DNA of 64,000 nucleotides from Pseudomonas fluorescens (GTDB lineage Bacteria > Pseudomonadota > Gammaproteobacteria > Pseudomonadales > Pseudomonadaceae): positions 870,026 to 934,025 of the forward strand of contig NZ_MOBX01000013.1 of the NCBI RefSeq assembly GCF_003732425.1. The letters are read 5' to 3'. Below the pieces are notes generated by a model, which saw only the letters and a program-made list of their open reading frames with translations, searched no databases and had not been told where the DNA came from. Made by a program: the position numbers and the translations under genes. This document shows positions 1 through 9,203 of the stretch, one piece after another; within the stretch, counting starts at the first letter, position 1; each line of letters starts with the position of its first letter.

Positions 1-813
1 AAAGACGGCGTCGAGATTTTCTACAAGGACTGGGGCCCGAAAGACGCGCCGGTGATCCACTTCCACCACGGCTGGCCGCTCAGTTCGGACGATTGGGATG
101 CGCAGATGCTGTTCTTCTTGGGCAAAGGCTTCCGGGTAGTTGCCCATGATCGCCGTGGGCATGGGCGTTCGAGCCAGGTCTGGGACGGGCACGATATGGA
201 TCATTACGCCGACGATACGCTGGCCGTGGTCAATCATCTGGGTCTGAAGAACGTCGTGCATGTCGGCCATTCGACCGGCGGCGGTGAGGTCATCCATTAC
301 ATTGCCCGGCATGGTCAGGCCAACGTCGCCAAAGGTGTGTTGATCAGTGCCGTGCCACCGTTGATGGTGCAGACCGAGAGCAATCCGGGTGGGCTGCCGA
401 AAGCGGTGTTCGATGATTTTCAGGCGCAACTGGCGGCGAACCGGGCGCAGTTCTATCGCGATATCCCGACCGGGCCGTTTTATGGCTACAACCGGCCGGG
501 CGCCACACCTTCGGAGGGGATCATTGCCAACTGGTGGCGGCAAGGGATGATCGGCGGCGCCAAGGCGCATTACGACGGGATCGTCGCGTTCTCGCAGACG
601 GATTTCACTGAAGATTTGAAGAAGGTCACGGTGCCGGTGCTGGTGATGCATGGCGAGGATGACCAGATTGTGCCGTATGCGAACTCGGGGCCGTTGTCGG
701 CCAAGTTACTGCCGAACGGCACGCTGAAGTCGTATCCGGGCTTTCCACATGGGATGCCGACGACGGAGGCCGAGACGATTAATGCGGATCTGCTGGCGTT
801 CATTCGCGGCTGA
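1..813 (+). CDS. Alpha/beta hydrolase, chloroperoxidase-like (5' end outside window)
   Basis: The reading frame is open from base 1, so the true start lies upstream; 270 residues are visible, close to a whole protein of this family. The nucleophile elbow GHSTGG (Ser codon at 271), the acid in MHGEDDQIVP and the His in GFPHGMP form the expected Ser-Asp-His triad, and HHGWPLSSDDW is the oxyanion-hole region typical of the cofactor-free (non-heme) haloperoxidase branch. Members are esterases or perhydrolases; the natural substrate cannot be read from sequence. It ends just before a REP pair and is followed by a gene on the other strand, so it is probably last in its transcript. Confidence 0.9.
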   Translation, partial: KDGVEIFYKDWGPKDAPVIHFHHGWPLSSDDWDAQMLFFLGKGFRVVAHDRRGHGRSSQVWDGHDMDHYADDTLAVVNHLGLKNVVHVGHSTGGGEVIHYIARHGQANVAKGVLISAVPPLMVQTESNPGGLPKAVFDDFQAQLAANRAQFYRDIPTGPFYGYNRPGATPSEGIIANWWRQGMIGGAKAHYDGIVAFSQTDFTEDLKKVTVPVLVMHGEDDQIVPYANSGPLSAKLLPNGTLKSYPGFPHGMPTTEAETINADLLAFIRG

Positions 814-840
814 GATCATTGGCAGCCATACACTTCCCCC

Positions 841-932
841 CTGTGGGAGCGAGCCTGCTCGCGAAGCAATCTGTCAGTTGAACTCGAGCTGAATGACCCA
901 CCGCTTTCGCGAGCAGGCTCGCTCCCACAAGG
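841..932. repeat. REP pair (BIME), GGGAGCGAGCCTGCTCGCGA family
   Basis: Two inverted copies of the palindrome GAGCGAGCCTGCTCGCGA enclose about 45 bases, between convergent genes. The transcript would fold into one long hairpin, so it may double as a transcript end or stabiliser (inference). Confidence 0.9.
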
Positions 933-956
933 GGGATGTGATTGGGCTCACGTCCA

Positions 957-1349
957 TTATTCCTCTGTGCGACTTGTGCTTTCACGATCACGCTCGTAGT
1001 GATGAGCCAGTGGAAGCGCCGGTAACCACGCCTCACGGCGAATGGTCCAGAGCTCATAAGTGGGTTTGCACTGGTTAGGTTCATCGAGCGAACCCACATT
1101 GACCTCAACTTCATCTGCCGAACGCGTGAACACCGGAGAGCCGCAGCGCGGACAGAAAAAGCGCCCGTTATAGTCGCGGGTTTCGCCGATGACTTTCAGC
1201 GCATCCTCGGGAAATATGGCCGAGGTGTGGAAGAGCGTGCCGTGGCGTTTACGGCAGTCGAGGCAGTGGCAGATGCCGACGCGGTATGGCTGACCTGTCA
1301 CTTCGAAACGGACATCGCCGCACAGGCATCCGCCAGTCAATAGATTCAT
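957..1349 (-). CDS. GFA-family (glutathione-dependent formaldehyde-activating-like) zinc protein
   Basis: The 130-residue protein has the complete GFA cysteine set: GGCLCG (Cys8, Cys10), CHCLDC (Cys27, Cys29, Cys32) and CPRC (Cys66, Cys69). In the founding member these bind two zincs, one shared with glutathione. Most bacterial paralogues, including this short one, have no proven substrate, so the formaldehyde role should not be assumed. The start is well placed behind GAGGAGGTGCGAC. It is a single gene, with a REP pair downstream and a 254-base spacer upstream in which nothing else was recognised. Confidence 0.88.
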   Translation of the reverse strand: MNLLTGGCLCGDVRFEVTGQPYRVGICHCLDCRKRHGTLFHTSAIFPEDALKVIGETRDYNGRFFCPRCGSPVFTRSADEVEVNVGSLDEPNQCKPTYELWTIRREAWLPALPLAHHYERDRESTSRTEE

Positions 1350-1603
1350 GTCGCACCTCCTCTAAGGCAGCCTGCCAGTGATCACAAATTTTCTGAAAAC
1401 TTTTTGCCCTTCACGCGCAGCTTTCCGAACATCAAGAAATGACGGGGGCCCACCCTTCGCGGGCTACTATCTCTACTATCCGAATCGCCGTGAGCATTCA
1501 TCAGCGTTCGGTGTTGTGGTGGATGCGCTGATCTACAAGCCATAGTGCGGCTCGTCTGCGATCAGCGTCCATACTGTGGCTTTTCAATAATTGGGACACC
1601 GCC

Positions 1604-2272
1604 ATGCCCTCCCCCGAATCCACCCTTTTGCAGAGCTGGCACGACAACGCTGATGCCTGGATCGAAGTGATCCGCAGCGGTGCTATCGAAAGCCGTCAGC
1701 AGGTCACCGATCAAGCGATTCTGCTGGCGATCATGAGTCGTCAGCCGCAGCGTGTGCTTGACCTCGGGTGTGGCGAAGGCTGGTTGTTGCGAGCGTTGGC
1801 GGATCGCGGGATGGCTGCCGTGGGTGTGGATGGTGATACGCGGCTGGTCGAAGCGGCGCGTCTGGCGGGGTCGACGCAGGTGTATGTCGCCAGTTATGAA
1901 GCGCTTGTCGAAGCGAAGGTCGACGTGGGGCGTGATTACGATTTGATTTGTGCCAATTTCTCACTGCTGCATCAGGACATTATTGCGCTGCTGGCCGCTA
2001 TGAATGCGTTGCTGATTCCTGGTGGCGCTCTGGTCATCCAGACCTTGCATCCGTGGGCGGTCGCGGCTGGGGATTATCAGGATGGCTGGCGCGAAGAATC
2101 GTTCGCCGGATTCAAGGGCCAATGGCAGCCGATGCCGTGGTATTTCCGCACGTTGTCGAGCTGGGTCAATGCCCTCGATATGGCTGGGTTCCAACTGGTC
2201 GGCCTGCAAGAACCACAACACCCGCAAAGTCTGGTGCCGCAGTCGTTACTGATAACGGCGCAGCGCCGCTGA
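1604..2272 (+). CDS. Class I SAM-dependent methyltransferase
   Basis: The 222-residue protein has SAM motif I as VLDLGCGEG (residues 51-59) and the acidic ribose-binding end of strand 2 as VGVDGD (72-77). CANFSLLHQ about 50 residues further on matches motif IV of UbiE/BioC-like methyltransferases. The substrate is unknown. It stands alone, with its own upstream spacer and a degenerate REP downstream. Confidence 0.85.
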   Translation: MPSPESTLLQSWHDNADAWIEVIRSGAIESRQQVTDQAILLAIMSRQPQRVLDLGCGEGWLLRALADRGMAAVGVDGDTRLVEAARLAGSTQVYVASYEALVEAKVDVGRDYDLICANFSLLHQDIIALLAAMNALLIPGGALVIQTLHPWAVAAGDYQDGWREESFAGFKGQWQPMPWYFRTLSSWVNALDMAGFQLVGLQEPQHPQSLVPQSLLITAQRR

Positions 2273-2354
2273 ACCCCAGGAATCAACACAATCCATTGTA
2301 GGCCCTCGGCTGCTCTCGATAGCGGTGTGCCAGGTCATATCAAGGTGTGAATGT

Positions 2355-2455
2355 CAGACCGCAATCGCTTGCAGGCAAGCTCCCACATAGGTTCTGGGCG
2401 TACCCGAATACTGTGAATACCACACAATGTGGGAGCCAGCCTGCTGGCGATGTGG
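2355..2455. repeat. Degenerate REP pair
   Basis: Half-sites GCAGGCAAGCTCCCACA and TGTGGGAGCCAGCCTGCTGGCGA face each other across about 50 bases. The core has drifted from the common GAGCGAGCCTGCTCGC to a GCCAGCCTGCTGGC type, matching the unit at 31480. It fills most of the gap between the methyltransferase and VOC genes. Confidence 0.7.
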
Positions 2456-2539
2456 TGGATCGATCTACGGCACCGGCAATCGACCAAGGACTGACTACGC
2501 TGTTATTCCAGCTTGTCTAACCTGCCGAGGATGACTGCC

Positions 2540-3043
2540 ATGCAACGCTTTCAAAAACTTACGCCCTGCCTGTGGTTCGACGATCAGGCCGAAGCGGCCG
2601 CGAAGTTCTACTGCTCGATCTTCGATCACTCGAAAATCACCGGCCTGACCCACTACAGCAAGGTCGGCCAGGAATTTCACGGCAAGCCGGAAGGTGCGGT
2701 GATGACCGTCAGTTTCGAGCTCGACGGCCAGACCTTCACCGGGCTCAACGGTGGGCCGATGTTCAAATTCAGCGAGGCGATCTCGTTTCAGGTCAATTGC
2801 CAGAATCAGGAAGAAGTCGACCATTTCTGGGGCAACCTGTCCGAAGGTGGCCCCGTCGAAGCCCAGCAATGCGGCTGGCTCAAGGACAAATTTGGGGTGT
2901 CATGGCAGATCGTGCCGGTGGCGTTCATGCACATGATGCTGGATGCCGACACCAGCAAATCGCAGCGCGCGATGCAGGCGATGTTCACGATGAAAAAACT
3001 CGACATTGCCGAACTCGAACGGGCCTTTGCCGGCCAGAGCTAA
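2540..3043 (+). CDS. VOC-family protein, PhnB / 3-demethylubiquinone methyltransferase-like fold
   Basis: The 167-residue protein begins MQRFQKLTPCLWFDDQAE and contains FYCSIFD, GLNGGP and WGNLSEGG, the layout of the PhnB/PF06983 group of the vicinal oxygen chelate superfamily. The name 3-demethylubiquinone-9 methyltransferase attached to this domain is historical; there is no SAM site. The second of two nearby ATGs was chosen because GAGG sits 9 bases before it. The AraC gene follows after 35 bases in the same direction. Confidence 0.82.
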   Translation: MQRFQKLTPCLWFDDQAEAAAKFYCSIFDHSKITGLTHYSKVGQEFHGKPEGAVMTVSFELDGQTFTGLNGGPMFKFSEAISFQVNCQNQEEVDHFWGNLSEGGPVEAQQCGWLKDKFGVSWQIVPVAFMHMMLDADTSKSQRAMQAMFTMKKLDIAELERAFAGQS

Positions 3044-3078
3044 TACACTGGCGCCCTGGCCTGCCGGGAATAACAACG

Positions 3079-3912
3079 ATGAAACACGCTGCCGCCAAAA
3101 ACCCTGAAAAAGCCCCGCGTTTCTGGCGCGACGCGGCGCTGCCGTTCATTGAAGCACGGGCCATCGCCGATGGCCGCGAAGTCTGTTACGCCCGGCATTC
3201 CCACGCGCATTTTTCCATTGGTGCGATTACTACCGGACGCAGCACTTATGTGCATGAACATGCACAGTTCGAAGTAGCAGCGGGCACTGTCGTGTTGATG
3301 AACCCCGGCGATGTGCATGCCTGCAATCCGATCGATGATCAGCCATGGTCGTATGTGATGTTGTACGTCGAGACGCCATGGCTGACGGATTTGCAGCATC
3401 AGATGGGCTTTGCCCGTGATCTTGAGTTTCGGCGCTTTTCCGCTACTCACCTCGACGACACCGCGCTGTTCAATGGCCTCAATGGACTTTATGAAACATT
3501 GGTCGACGAACAACAGGACGTATTGCGCAAACAAAGTGCAGCGGTGGAGTTTTTCAGCGATCTGCAACTGGGCTTGAACCCCGCCGGCCCCTCTCTTCGC
3601 GAGCCTAACTTCAAGCTGGAACGCGCCGCCGATTTCATCCGCGAGCACTGCACCGAGGCACTGAACCTTGACGACATCTGCGCGGCCGCACAACTGTCAC
3701 CGTCGTACCTGATCCGCGCCTTCAAACAGCATTACGGCATGACGCCCCACGCGTTTCTGGTCAACCAGCGCATCCAGTTCGCCCGCGAGCGTTTGCGGGG
3801 CGGGCAGTTGATTGCCGATGTGGCGCTTGAGGCGGGGTTTGCCGACCAGGCGCATTTTCAGCGGGCGTTCAAGCAGCATCTGGCGGCGACACCCGGCCAA
3901 TATCGCGGCTGA
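3079..3912 (+). CDS. AraC-family regulator with N-terminal cupin
   Basis: The 277-residue protein has an AraC-type cupin sensor (RHSHAHFSIGAITTG, MNPGDVHACNP) and a C-terminal double helix-turn-helix from about residue 180. The second helix ends ADQAHFQRAFKQHLAATPGQYRG, the family signature. Regulators of this cupin-AraC class frequently sit beside LysE-type amino-acid exporters, and here a LysE gene lies convergently just downstream, so control of that exporter is a reasonable guess. The reading frame stays open upstream through the VOC gene in another frame, but only the ATG at 3079 begins the family-like protein. Confidence 0.88.
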   Translation: MKHAAAKNPEKAPRFWRDAALPFIEARAIADGREVCYARHSHAHFSIGAITTGRSTYVHEHAQFEVAAGTVVLMNPGDVHACNPIDDQPWSYVMLYVETPWLTDLQHQMGFARDLEFRRFSATHLDDTALFNGLNGLYETLVDEQQDVLRKQSAAVEFFSDLQLGLNPAGPSLREPNFKLERAADFIREHCTEALNLDDICAAAQLSPSYLIRAFKQHYGMTPHAFLVNQRIQFARERLRGGQLIADVALEAGFADQAHFQRAFKQHLAATPGQYRG

Positions 3913-3930
3913 CCGATCCGCACTCATTCC

Positions 3931-4063
3931 TGTGGCGAGGGAGCTTGCTCCCGCTGGAGGGCGAAGCACTCCCAAACCTGATGAATGCGGTTCATCTGGA
4001 TAACCGAGTCGCATGAGAGTGGGGCTGCTTCGCAGCCCAGCGGGAGCAAGCTCCCTCGCCACA
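3931..4063. repeat. REP pair, GGCGAGGGAGCTTGCTCCCG family
   Basis: Inverted half-sites GTGGCGAGGGAGCTTGCTCC and its complement lie at the two ends, between the convergent AraC and LysE genes. A second, smaller palindrome family occurs in the loop around GCTGCTTCGCAGCCC. Confidence 0.88.
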
Positions 4064-4080
4064 AAAGTTGCCAGCCTGCT

Positions 4081-4668
4081 TTATGTGAACAGCAGGTAGA
4101 TCGCGCTCAGTGCCAACAACCCCGCCATCACCCGATTGAACCAGCGCATTCCCGCCGCATTGCTCAAATACCCACGCAGAAACGTCCCGGCATACGCCCA
4201 GCAGCCGACCGACAGATAACAAATCACCAGATACACCGCCGCAAACTGCCAGACCAGCCGGGCCTCGCCATCGGCGACAAACGCGCCCATACCCGCGACG
4301 CAGGCCAGCCAGGCTTTCGGGTTGAGCCATTGCATCACCGCGCCATACAGCATCGATGGCGCCCGCCCTGACTCACCGGCATTCAATTGTCCATCATCGG
4401 CGGCGAGTTTCCAGGCCATGAACAGCAGAAACGCCACGCCCGCCAGTTGCACCACACGGGTCATGAACGGCCAGAGTTTCAACACCTCGTGTAAACCCAG
4501 GCCCATCAACACCAGCAGCAACACAAACCCTAACGTGGCCCCGGCGACATGCCGCTGACTGGCGCGAAAGCCGAACTGCGCCCCGGCACTCAACGCTACG
4601 ATATTCACCGGCCCCGGCGTAATGGATGCTGCCAGCGCAAACGCCGCCATGGAAACAATCAGACTCAT
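4081..4668 (-). CDS. LysE-family amino-acid exporter
   Basis: The 195-residue hydrophobic protein has about six membrane helices and the LysE/RhtB N-terminal signature ITPGPVNIVALSAGAQFG. WLNPKAWLACVAGMG, the second conserved stretch, is present in the middle. The family exports amino acids or analogues with the proton gradient; the substrate is unknown. The start follows AGGTGTGCG. It converges with the AraC regulator across a REP pair. Confidence 0.88.
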   Translation of the reverse strand: MSLIVSMAAFALAASITPGPVNIVALSAGAQFGFRASQRHVAGATLGFVLLLVLMGLGLHEVLKLWPFMTRVVQLAGVAFLLFMAWKLAADDGQLNAGESGRAPSMLYGAVMQWLNPKAWLACVAGMGAFVADGEARLVWQFAAVYLVICYLSVGCWAYAGTFLRGYLSNAAGMRWFNRVMAGLLALSAIYLLFT

Positions 4669-4765
4669 CGCACACCTGCTTCAAATCGAGGAACAAGGTG
4701 CTCACGGTATCGAGCGTCCGATCCTCGGTATTGAAGAAAATGCCCCTGCGATTCTGATGATTCCC

Positions 4766-4855
4766 CTGTGGGAGCGAGCCTGCTCGCGAAAGCGGTGGGT
4801 CATTCAATGCTGCATTGACAGAACAACCCCATTCGCGAGCAGGCTCGCTCCCACA
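4766..4855. repeat. REP pair (BIME), GAGCGAGCCTGCTCGCGA family
   Basis: Near-perfect inverted half-sites with a 40-base loop lie in the 199-base gap between bphP and the LysE gene, both on the minus strand. Confidence 0.9.
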
Positions 4856-4867
4856 CTAAAGCTGCGC

Positions 4868-7105
4868 TCAGTCCAGGCGTGGCACGGTGAAGCGGAACTC
4901 GCTGCCCTGCCCCGGTTCGCTTTCGGCGAAGATCTGGCCGCCGTGGGCTTCGACGATGCCTTGGGTGATGTACAAGCCCAGACCAGTGCCGGTCGGATTG
5001 CCCTCTTTCACCGTCCAGTAGCGGTCGAACACGTACGGCAGATGCTCCTTGGGAATGCCCTCGCCGCTGTCGCGCACGGTGAAGACGATGTGATCGCCGA
5101 CCGACGTGGCCTGCACGCCCACTGTGCCCAGGCGCGGGGTGAACTTGATCGCATTGCCGACCAGATTGGACAGCACCTGAAACAGTCGCTCCGGGTCGGC
5201 ATGGATGCGCAGATCGGGTTCGGCGGCAAAGGAAATGCTGATGTCCTTGTCCAGCGCCAGCGGCGCGAGCAGCGCCTGCGCCTCCTCGAACATTTGCCCG
5301 ACATCGAGCTTTTGCGGGGTGATGGAGTAGCGCCCGGCGTCGATCTTCGAGGTGTCGAGCAAATCCTCCAGCAGCGTGTTCATACGTCCGGCGGCCTGTT
5401 GCATGGTGTCGATCGCCGTGGAGATGCGTCGCGAGGTGTGCGGGCCGTCGGAGCTGAAGGCCTTTTGCATCATGCCGCAGAGCATCGAAATCACGGTCAT
5501 CGGGTTGCGCAGATCGTGGGAGACCACCGCTACCAGTTCATCACGGGCGCGCACCGCTTCCTGCTCGCGACGCACCTGCCGGGCCAGATCGTTTTCCAGC
5601 GCTGAACGGCGCAGATCGTTGGCGGCAAACAGATCGCCGTGGCTCCACTTGGTGGAGATCCCGGCCATCTCGACCTTCCAGATTTCGAACGAGGTACGCG
5701 GGCGCAAACGCAGGCCGGCATCGGAGTTTTCCAGGTCCAGCGGTTTACGCGGATCGCCGCTCCAATTGATGTTTTCCTTGACCTCCGGACGGAACCAGAA
5801 GACGCCGTTGTCCACCGGTTTCGGCAGGCTCATGGCGAGCACCCCGCTGGCCACCTGCTGATACTGCGCGGCCGGCGGGTAGACGCTGGCCAGGTGATGA
5901 CTGGCAAAAACCGCCTCGCCGCTGTCCTGCAGCCACTTGTGCAAGGCGCGGATTTCTTCCGGCTCAGGGCAGTTGCCGTAACGGTGCAGTTGTTTGTCTT
6001 CGATGATTGCGATGCCGCCGGCATTGGTCAGCGCCATCAACGTCTGCGGCTGATTGGCTAGACCGTCGAAGACATTTTGCGGCGAGTCGATCATCGCCTG
6101 ATTGAGCAACGCCAGCGCTTCGACTTTCTCTTCACGCTGGCGGCTGATCTCGAGCGCTTCCATGGCGCTGATCTGCAGCGACAGCACCTGGCCGATGGTC
6201 TGGCACGCCGCGCGCAACTCGTGCGGCACGTGCAGCGGCTGACGATTGCCGCAACTGATCAAGCCCCACAGTTTGTCGCCCTTGAGCAGGGAAATGCTCA
6301 TCGACGACAGCACGCCCATGTTCTTCATGTACTGACAGTGAATCGGCGACACGCTGCGCAGGGTGGCAAAACTCAGGTCCAGCGGCGTGTTCGTGTCCGG
6401 GCGCAACTTCGGCACCAGCGGCACCGGTTGGTAATCGGCATTGGGGATGATCCGCAGCCAGTTGGTGCGATACAGCTCGCGCGCCTGTTCGGGGATGTCC
6501 GACGCCGGGAAAAACAAGCCATTGAACACTTCCATCGACGGGTCGGAGGCTTCGGCGATGACCTGACCGTGGCCCTCCTCCTCGAAACGATAGATCAGCA
6601 CCCGGTCGTAACCGGTCATGGCCTGGATTTCCTTGACGCTGATGTCATACAGCGCCTGCAACGTGGTGGCCCCTTGCAGACGCTGGAGCATGCGCCCCAG
6701 ATGCGTCTGGTTGCCGGCGACGTTGCGCGGCTGGAAATTTTCCACGTGGATTTCCAGCTCCAGAATCAGTACCCCTTGATGGCGGTGCAGCAAACCCTCG
6801 AATGCCGTGCCGTTGAGCCTGAAGCGCAGCGGCTGCACATCGGACAGCGACGGTTGCAGCAAGGCTTCGCGCACTTGTGCCGCTTCGGCGTCGCCGATCA
6901 GGCTTTCCAGAGGCTGGCCGATCAGGCTTTGCGGCGCCCGGGCCAGCAGGGTTTCGACGTTGGCGCTGACCTGAATGATCGCCAATGCAGGCTCGCTCAG
7001 GGTCAGCAGCAAACCGTGGGGCTGGATCGCACCGGGGAAACGAATCGGCTCGTCGGCACAGTTGGCCAGCAATTCTTCAAAGGCGTCTTTGTCTTGCGGG
7101 TTCAT
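4868..7105 (-). CDS. bphP: Bacteriophytochrome histidine kinase
   Basis: The 745-residue red/far-red photoreceptor has PAS, GAF, PHY, HisKA and HATPase domains. Cys16 in ANCADEPI is the biliverdin-attachment site expected for bacterial phytochromes. The GAF pocket has PASDIP (Asp203) and SPIHCQYMKNMG (His256), the PHY tongue has PRTSF (469-473), and the kinase has SHDLRNP with phospho-acceptor His530, NLVGNAIKF and GTGLGLYI. All chromophore and kinase residues are therefore intact. It follows bphO with an ATGA overlap, so chromophore synthesis and apoprotein are translationally coupled. No response-regulator gene is adjacent, so the partner lies elsewhere. Confidence 0.96.
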   Translation of the reverse strand: MNPQDKDAFEELLANCADEPIRFPGAIQPHGLLLTLSEPALAIIQVSANVETLLARAPQSLIGQPLESLIGDAEAAQVREALLQPSLSDVQPLRFRLNGTAFEGLLHRHQGVLILELEIHVENFQPRNVAGNQTHLGRMLQRLQGATTLQALYDISVKEIQAMTGYDRVLIYRFEEEGHGQVIAEASDPSMEVFNGLFFPASDIPEQARELYRTNWLRIIPNADYQPVPLVPKLRPDTNTPLDLSFATLRSVSPIHCQYMKNMGVLSSMSISLLKGDKLWGLISCGNRQPLHVPHELRAACQTIGQVLSLQISAMEALEISRQREEKVEALALLNQAMIDSPQNVFDGLANQPQTLMALTNAGGIAIIEDKQLHRYGNCPEPEEIRALHKWLQDSGEAVFASHHLASVYPPAAQYQQVASGVLAMSLPKPVDNGVFWFRPEVKENINWSGDPRKPLDLENSDAGLRLRPRTSFEIWKVEMAGISTKWSHGDLFAANDLRRSALENDLARQVRREQEAVRARDELVAVVSHDLRNPMTVISMLCGMMQKAFSSDGPHTSRRISTAIDTMQQAAGRMNTLLEDLLDTSKIDAGRYSITPQKLDVGQMFEEAQALLAPLALDKDISISFAAEPDLRIHADPERLFQVLSNLVGNAIKFTPRLGTVGVQATSVGDHIVFTVRDSGEGIPKEHLPYVFDRYWTVKEGNPTGTGLGLYITQGIVEAHGGQIFAESEPGQGSEFRFTVPRLD

Positions 7106-7716
7106 GCCAGTACCTCCCGGCTTTCGAGCCAGCGCTCGAAACAACTGAATGTGGTTTGTGCGGCGGTGACGACCGCGGCGCGCTCGGCGGCGCTCATTGG
7201 CCGACTGCCGAGGTATTCGATGAAGTCACGCCAGCGCCGGCCCGTGGCGGCGCCGTAGATATCGAGAAAGGCCGCGCCGTTATCGGCTTCCAGGCCTAAC
7301 CGGGTGGCGATTTCCCGGCGCAGAATCTGCCCGCCGAGCGTCGCACCCTCGAGGACGTAGAGCACGCCCAGGCAGGCAGCGCTTGAGTCGATGACCGGCA
7401 ACGGCTGGCACTGCGGCAAATTCTGCAGCGCTTCGGCAGACACGCCCAGTGCGTGCAGATCAGTGCGCAAGGTTGAAGCTTTGAGACGAGGTGTCAGATC
7501 AAAATCGGCAGGCATTGCATCGCTGCGTAGCAAGGCGTTTTCCAGCGGCAGATAGAAGCCGTAATAAGCCTGCATCAAGCGCACAAAAGCCTGGGTATCG
7601 AGGGTATCGGAGAAAAAGGGAAGGCGTTTTTCCAGTGCGATGTGCAGTTCGGCAGTGCCGGCTCGCAGATCTTGCAGCACCGGTGGCACATAAACTTCAC
7701 GGGCCTTTGCTTGCAT
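7102..7716 (-). CDS. bphO: Biliverdin-producing heme oxygenase
   Basis: The 204-residue protein opens heme to biliverdin, the chromophore of BphP. His25 in TAELHIALEKRLPF is the proximal heme ligand, and YVLEGATLGGQ is the conserved distal-helix segment. The start at 7716 gives the usual family length; a longer reading frame upstream to 7836 has no family resemblance. The stop codon overlaps the bphP start (ATGA). Confidence 0.94.
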   Translation of the reverse strand: MQAKAREVYVPPVLQDLRAGTAELHIALEKRLPFFSDTLDTQAFVRLMQAYYGFYLPLENALLRSDAMPADFDLTPRLKASTLRTDLHALGVSAEALQNLPQCQPLPVIDSSAACLGVLYVLEGATLGGQILRREIATRLGLEADNGAAFLDIYGAATGRRWRDFIEYLGSRPMSAAERAAVVTAAQTTFSCFERWLESREVLA

Positions 7717-7991
7717 GTAGATCGCTCTTGGTGGGGCCGCCTGGGGCCAAACGGGGTGAGTGCAACGTCGGCGAAATTTTACACGGCTATCGCGGTTTCT
7801 GACCGGCCGGATAGTTATTTCTGACGAAACCATCACCCTCTGATTGATTCAGAGTCAAGGCATCTGCAAAAAGTTCGACCGCGTTGCCCAATCGCGGCGG
7901 GCGCTGTACCGCGACAGCGCCGCGTGACTGTATGGGTCTGGGCGCGTGGGGGCTGTGATAAAAATATCGCTCTCGTTTCTGGAGTGCCGTC

Positions 7992-8612
7992 ATGGATCTC
8001 GCCACGCTCATCCTGTTTCTCCCGGCCTGCTTCGCCCTGAACATGGCCCCCGGGCCGAACAACCTGCTGTCGGTCAGCAACGCTACGCGCTATGGCTTTC
8101 GCCGCGCCTGCACGGCAGGTATCGGGCGAATTGTGGCGTTCGCCGGCATGATTGCGCTGGCCGGTGCCGGCCTGTCGGTGGTGTTGCAGACTTCGGAATG
8201 GTTGTTCCATGCGATCAAGATCGTCGGCGCGGCGTATCTGTTGTACCTGGCCTGGCAGTTGTGGCGGGCCAACCCCGAGGCTGAACAGCAAGTAACAGGC
8301 GCAACCGTTGGCTTCTTTGCCTTGGCGCGGCAGGAATTTCTGGTGGCGGCGGGTAATCCCAAGGCGATTCTGCTGTTCACCGCGTTTCTGCCGCAGTTTA
8401 TCGACCCGGCGCGTCCGGTGCCGGCGCAATTTGCCGTGCTCGGCGTGCTGTTTCTACTGCTGGAATGGATCGCCATCAGCGCCTATGCCTGGATGGGCCT
8501 GCACATGCGGCGCTGGTTCGCCGAGCCGCGCGGCAAACGGATCTTCAATCGTTGCTGCGCGGGCCTGCTGTCGGCAGCGGCTTCTGTGCTGTTACTGGCC
8601 AAACGCGCTTAA
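7992..8612 (+). CDS. LysE/RhtB-family exporter
   Basis: The 206-residue integral membrane protein starts MDLATLILFLPACFALNMAP and has the family motif APGPNNLLSVSNATRYG, followed by GNPKAILLFTAFLPQFI. It is the second LysE-type exporter in the window and only distantly similar to the one at 4081. A TGGAG ribosome site precedes the start. Its stop codon overlaps by two bases the stop of the convergent VOC gene. Confidence 0.88.
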   Translation: MDLATLILFLPACFALNMAPGPNNLLSVSNATRYGFRRACTAGIGRIVAFAGMIALAGAGLSVVLQTSEWLFHAIKIVGAAYLLYLAWQLWRANPEAEQQVTGATVGFFALARQEFLVAAGNPKAILLFTAFLPQFIDPARPVPAQFAVLGVLFLLLEWIAISAYAWMGLHMRRWFAEPRGKRIFNRCCAGLLSAAASVLLLAKRA

Positions 8613-9022
8613 GCCTCGGACGGACCTTTGAGTTCGACCTGATTGCCGTCCGGGTCGAAGCAGTACAGCGACAGCCCTTTGCCCTCGGCGCCGAAGCGTG
8701 ATTCGGCTTTTGCCACGCTCAGGCCGAAGGATTGCAAGTGTGCACTCAGCGCCTCTTCGTCGAACGGTTCGATGCGCAGGCAGAAGTGGTCGACGTTACG
8801 CCGTTCGTTGCCGGCCGCCCCGCCGCCCTTGCGGCCGAGTTCGCCTTGCAGGTCAACGAGGTCGATCATTGAAGTGCCGGCGCGCAGGTGCACCAGGCCC
8901 AGCGGTTCATTGCGCTTGACCACTTCGGCGCCGAAGACCTGGCTGTAGAAGTCGATGCTGCGTGACAAATCGGCGACGCGCAGGACGATGTGATCAATAT
9001 GCTGGATGGAAAACGGATGCAT
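8609..9022 (-). CDS. VOC-family (glyoxalase-fold) protein
   Basis: The 137-residue protein opens with IQHIDHIVLRVADLSRSIDF and has the second beta-alpha-beta motif NVDHFCLRIEPF, ending in CFDPDGNQVELKG with the usual metal-binding Glu. This is the pattern of single-chain glyoxalase/fosfomycin-resistance/dioxygenase-like proteins; the reaction is not predictable. The start at 9022 is chosen because GAGG lies 8 bases upstream. Confidence 0.85.
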   Translation of the reverse strand: MHPFSIQHIDHIVLRVADLSRSIDFYSQVFGAEVVKRNEPLGLVHLRAGTSMIDLVDLQGELGRKGGGAAGNERRNVDHFCLRIEPFDEEALSAHLQSFGLSVAKAESRFGAEGKGLSLYCFDPDGNQVELKGPSEA

Positions 9023-9042
9023 CGGACACACCTCAACAAACG

Positions 9043-9126
9043 GTAGGAGCTGCCGCAGGCTGCGATCTTTTGATCTTGTTCTTTAGAGGCAAAGTCAAAA
9101 GATCGCAGCCTGCGGCAGCCCCTACA
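9043..9126. repeat. GGAGCTGCCGCAGGCTGCGA inverted repeat
   Basis: A long near-perfect hairpin: each arm carries GGAGCTGCCGCAGGCTGCGA followed by TCTTTTGA. This is the third palindrome family of the window. It lies in the divergent gap between the VOC gene and ada. Confidence 0.9.
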
Positions 9127-9203
9127 CGGTAGTTCAGGGGGGGTGAAAATTCACTGTCGATTTTTCGGTGGAGCCATCGACAAACTGGTTTTACTCTCAG
9201 CCC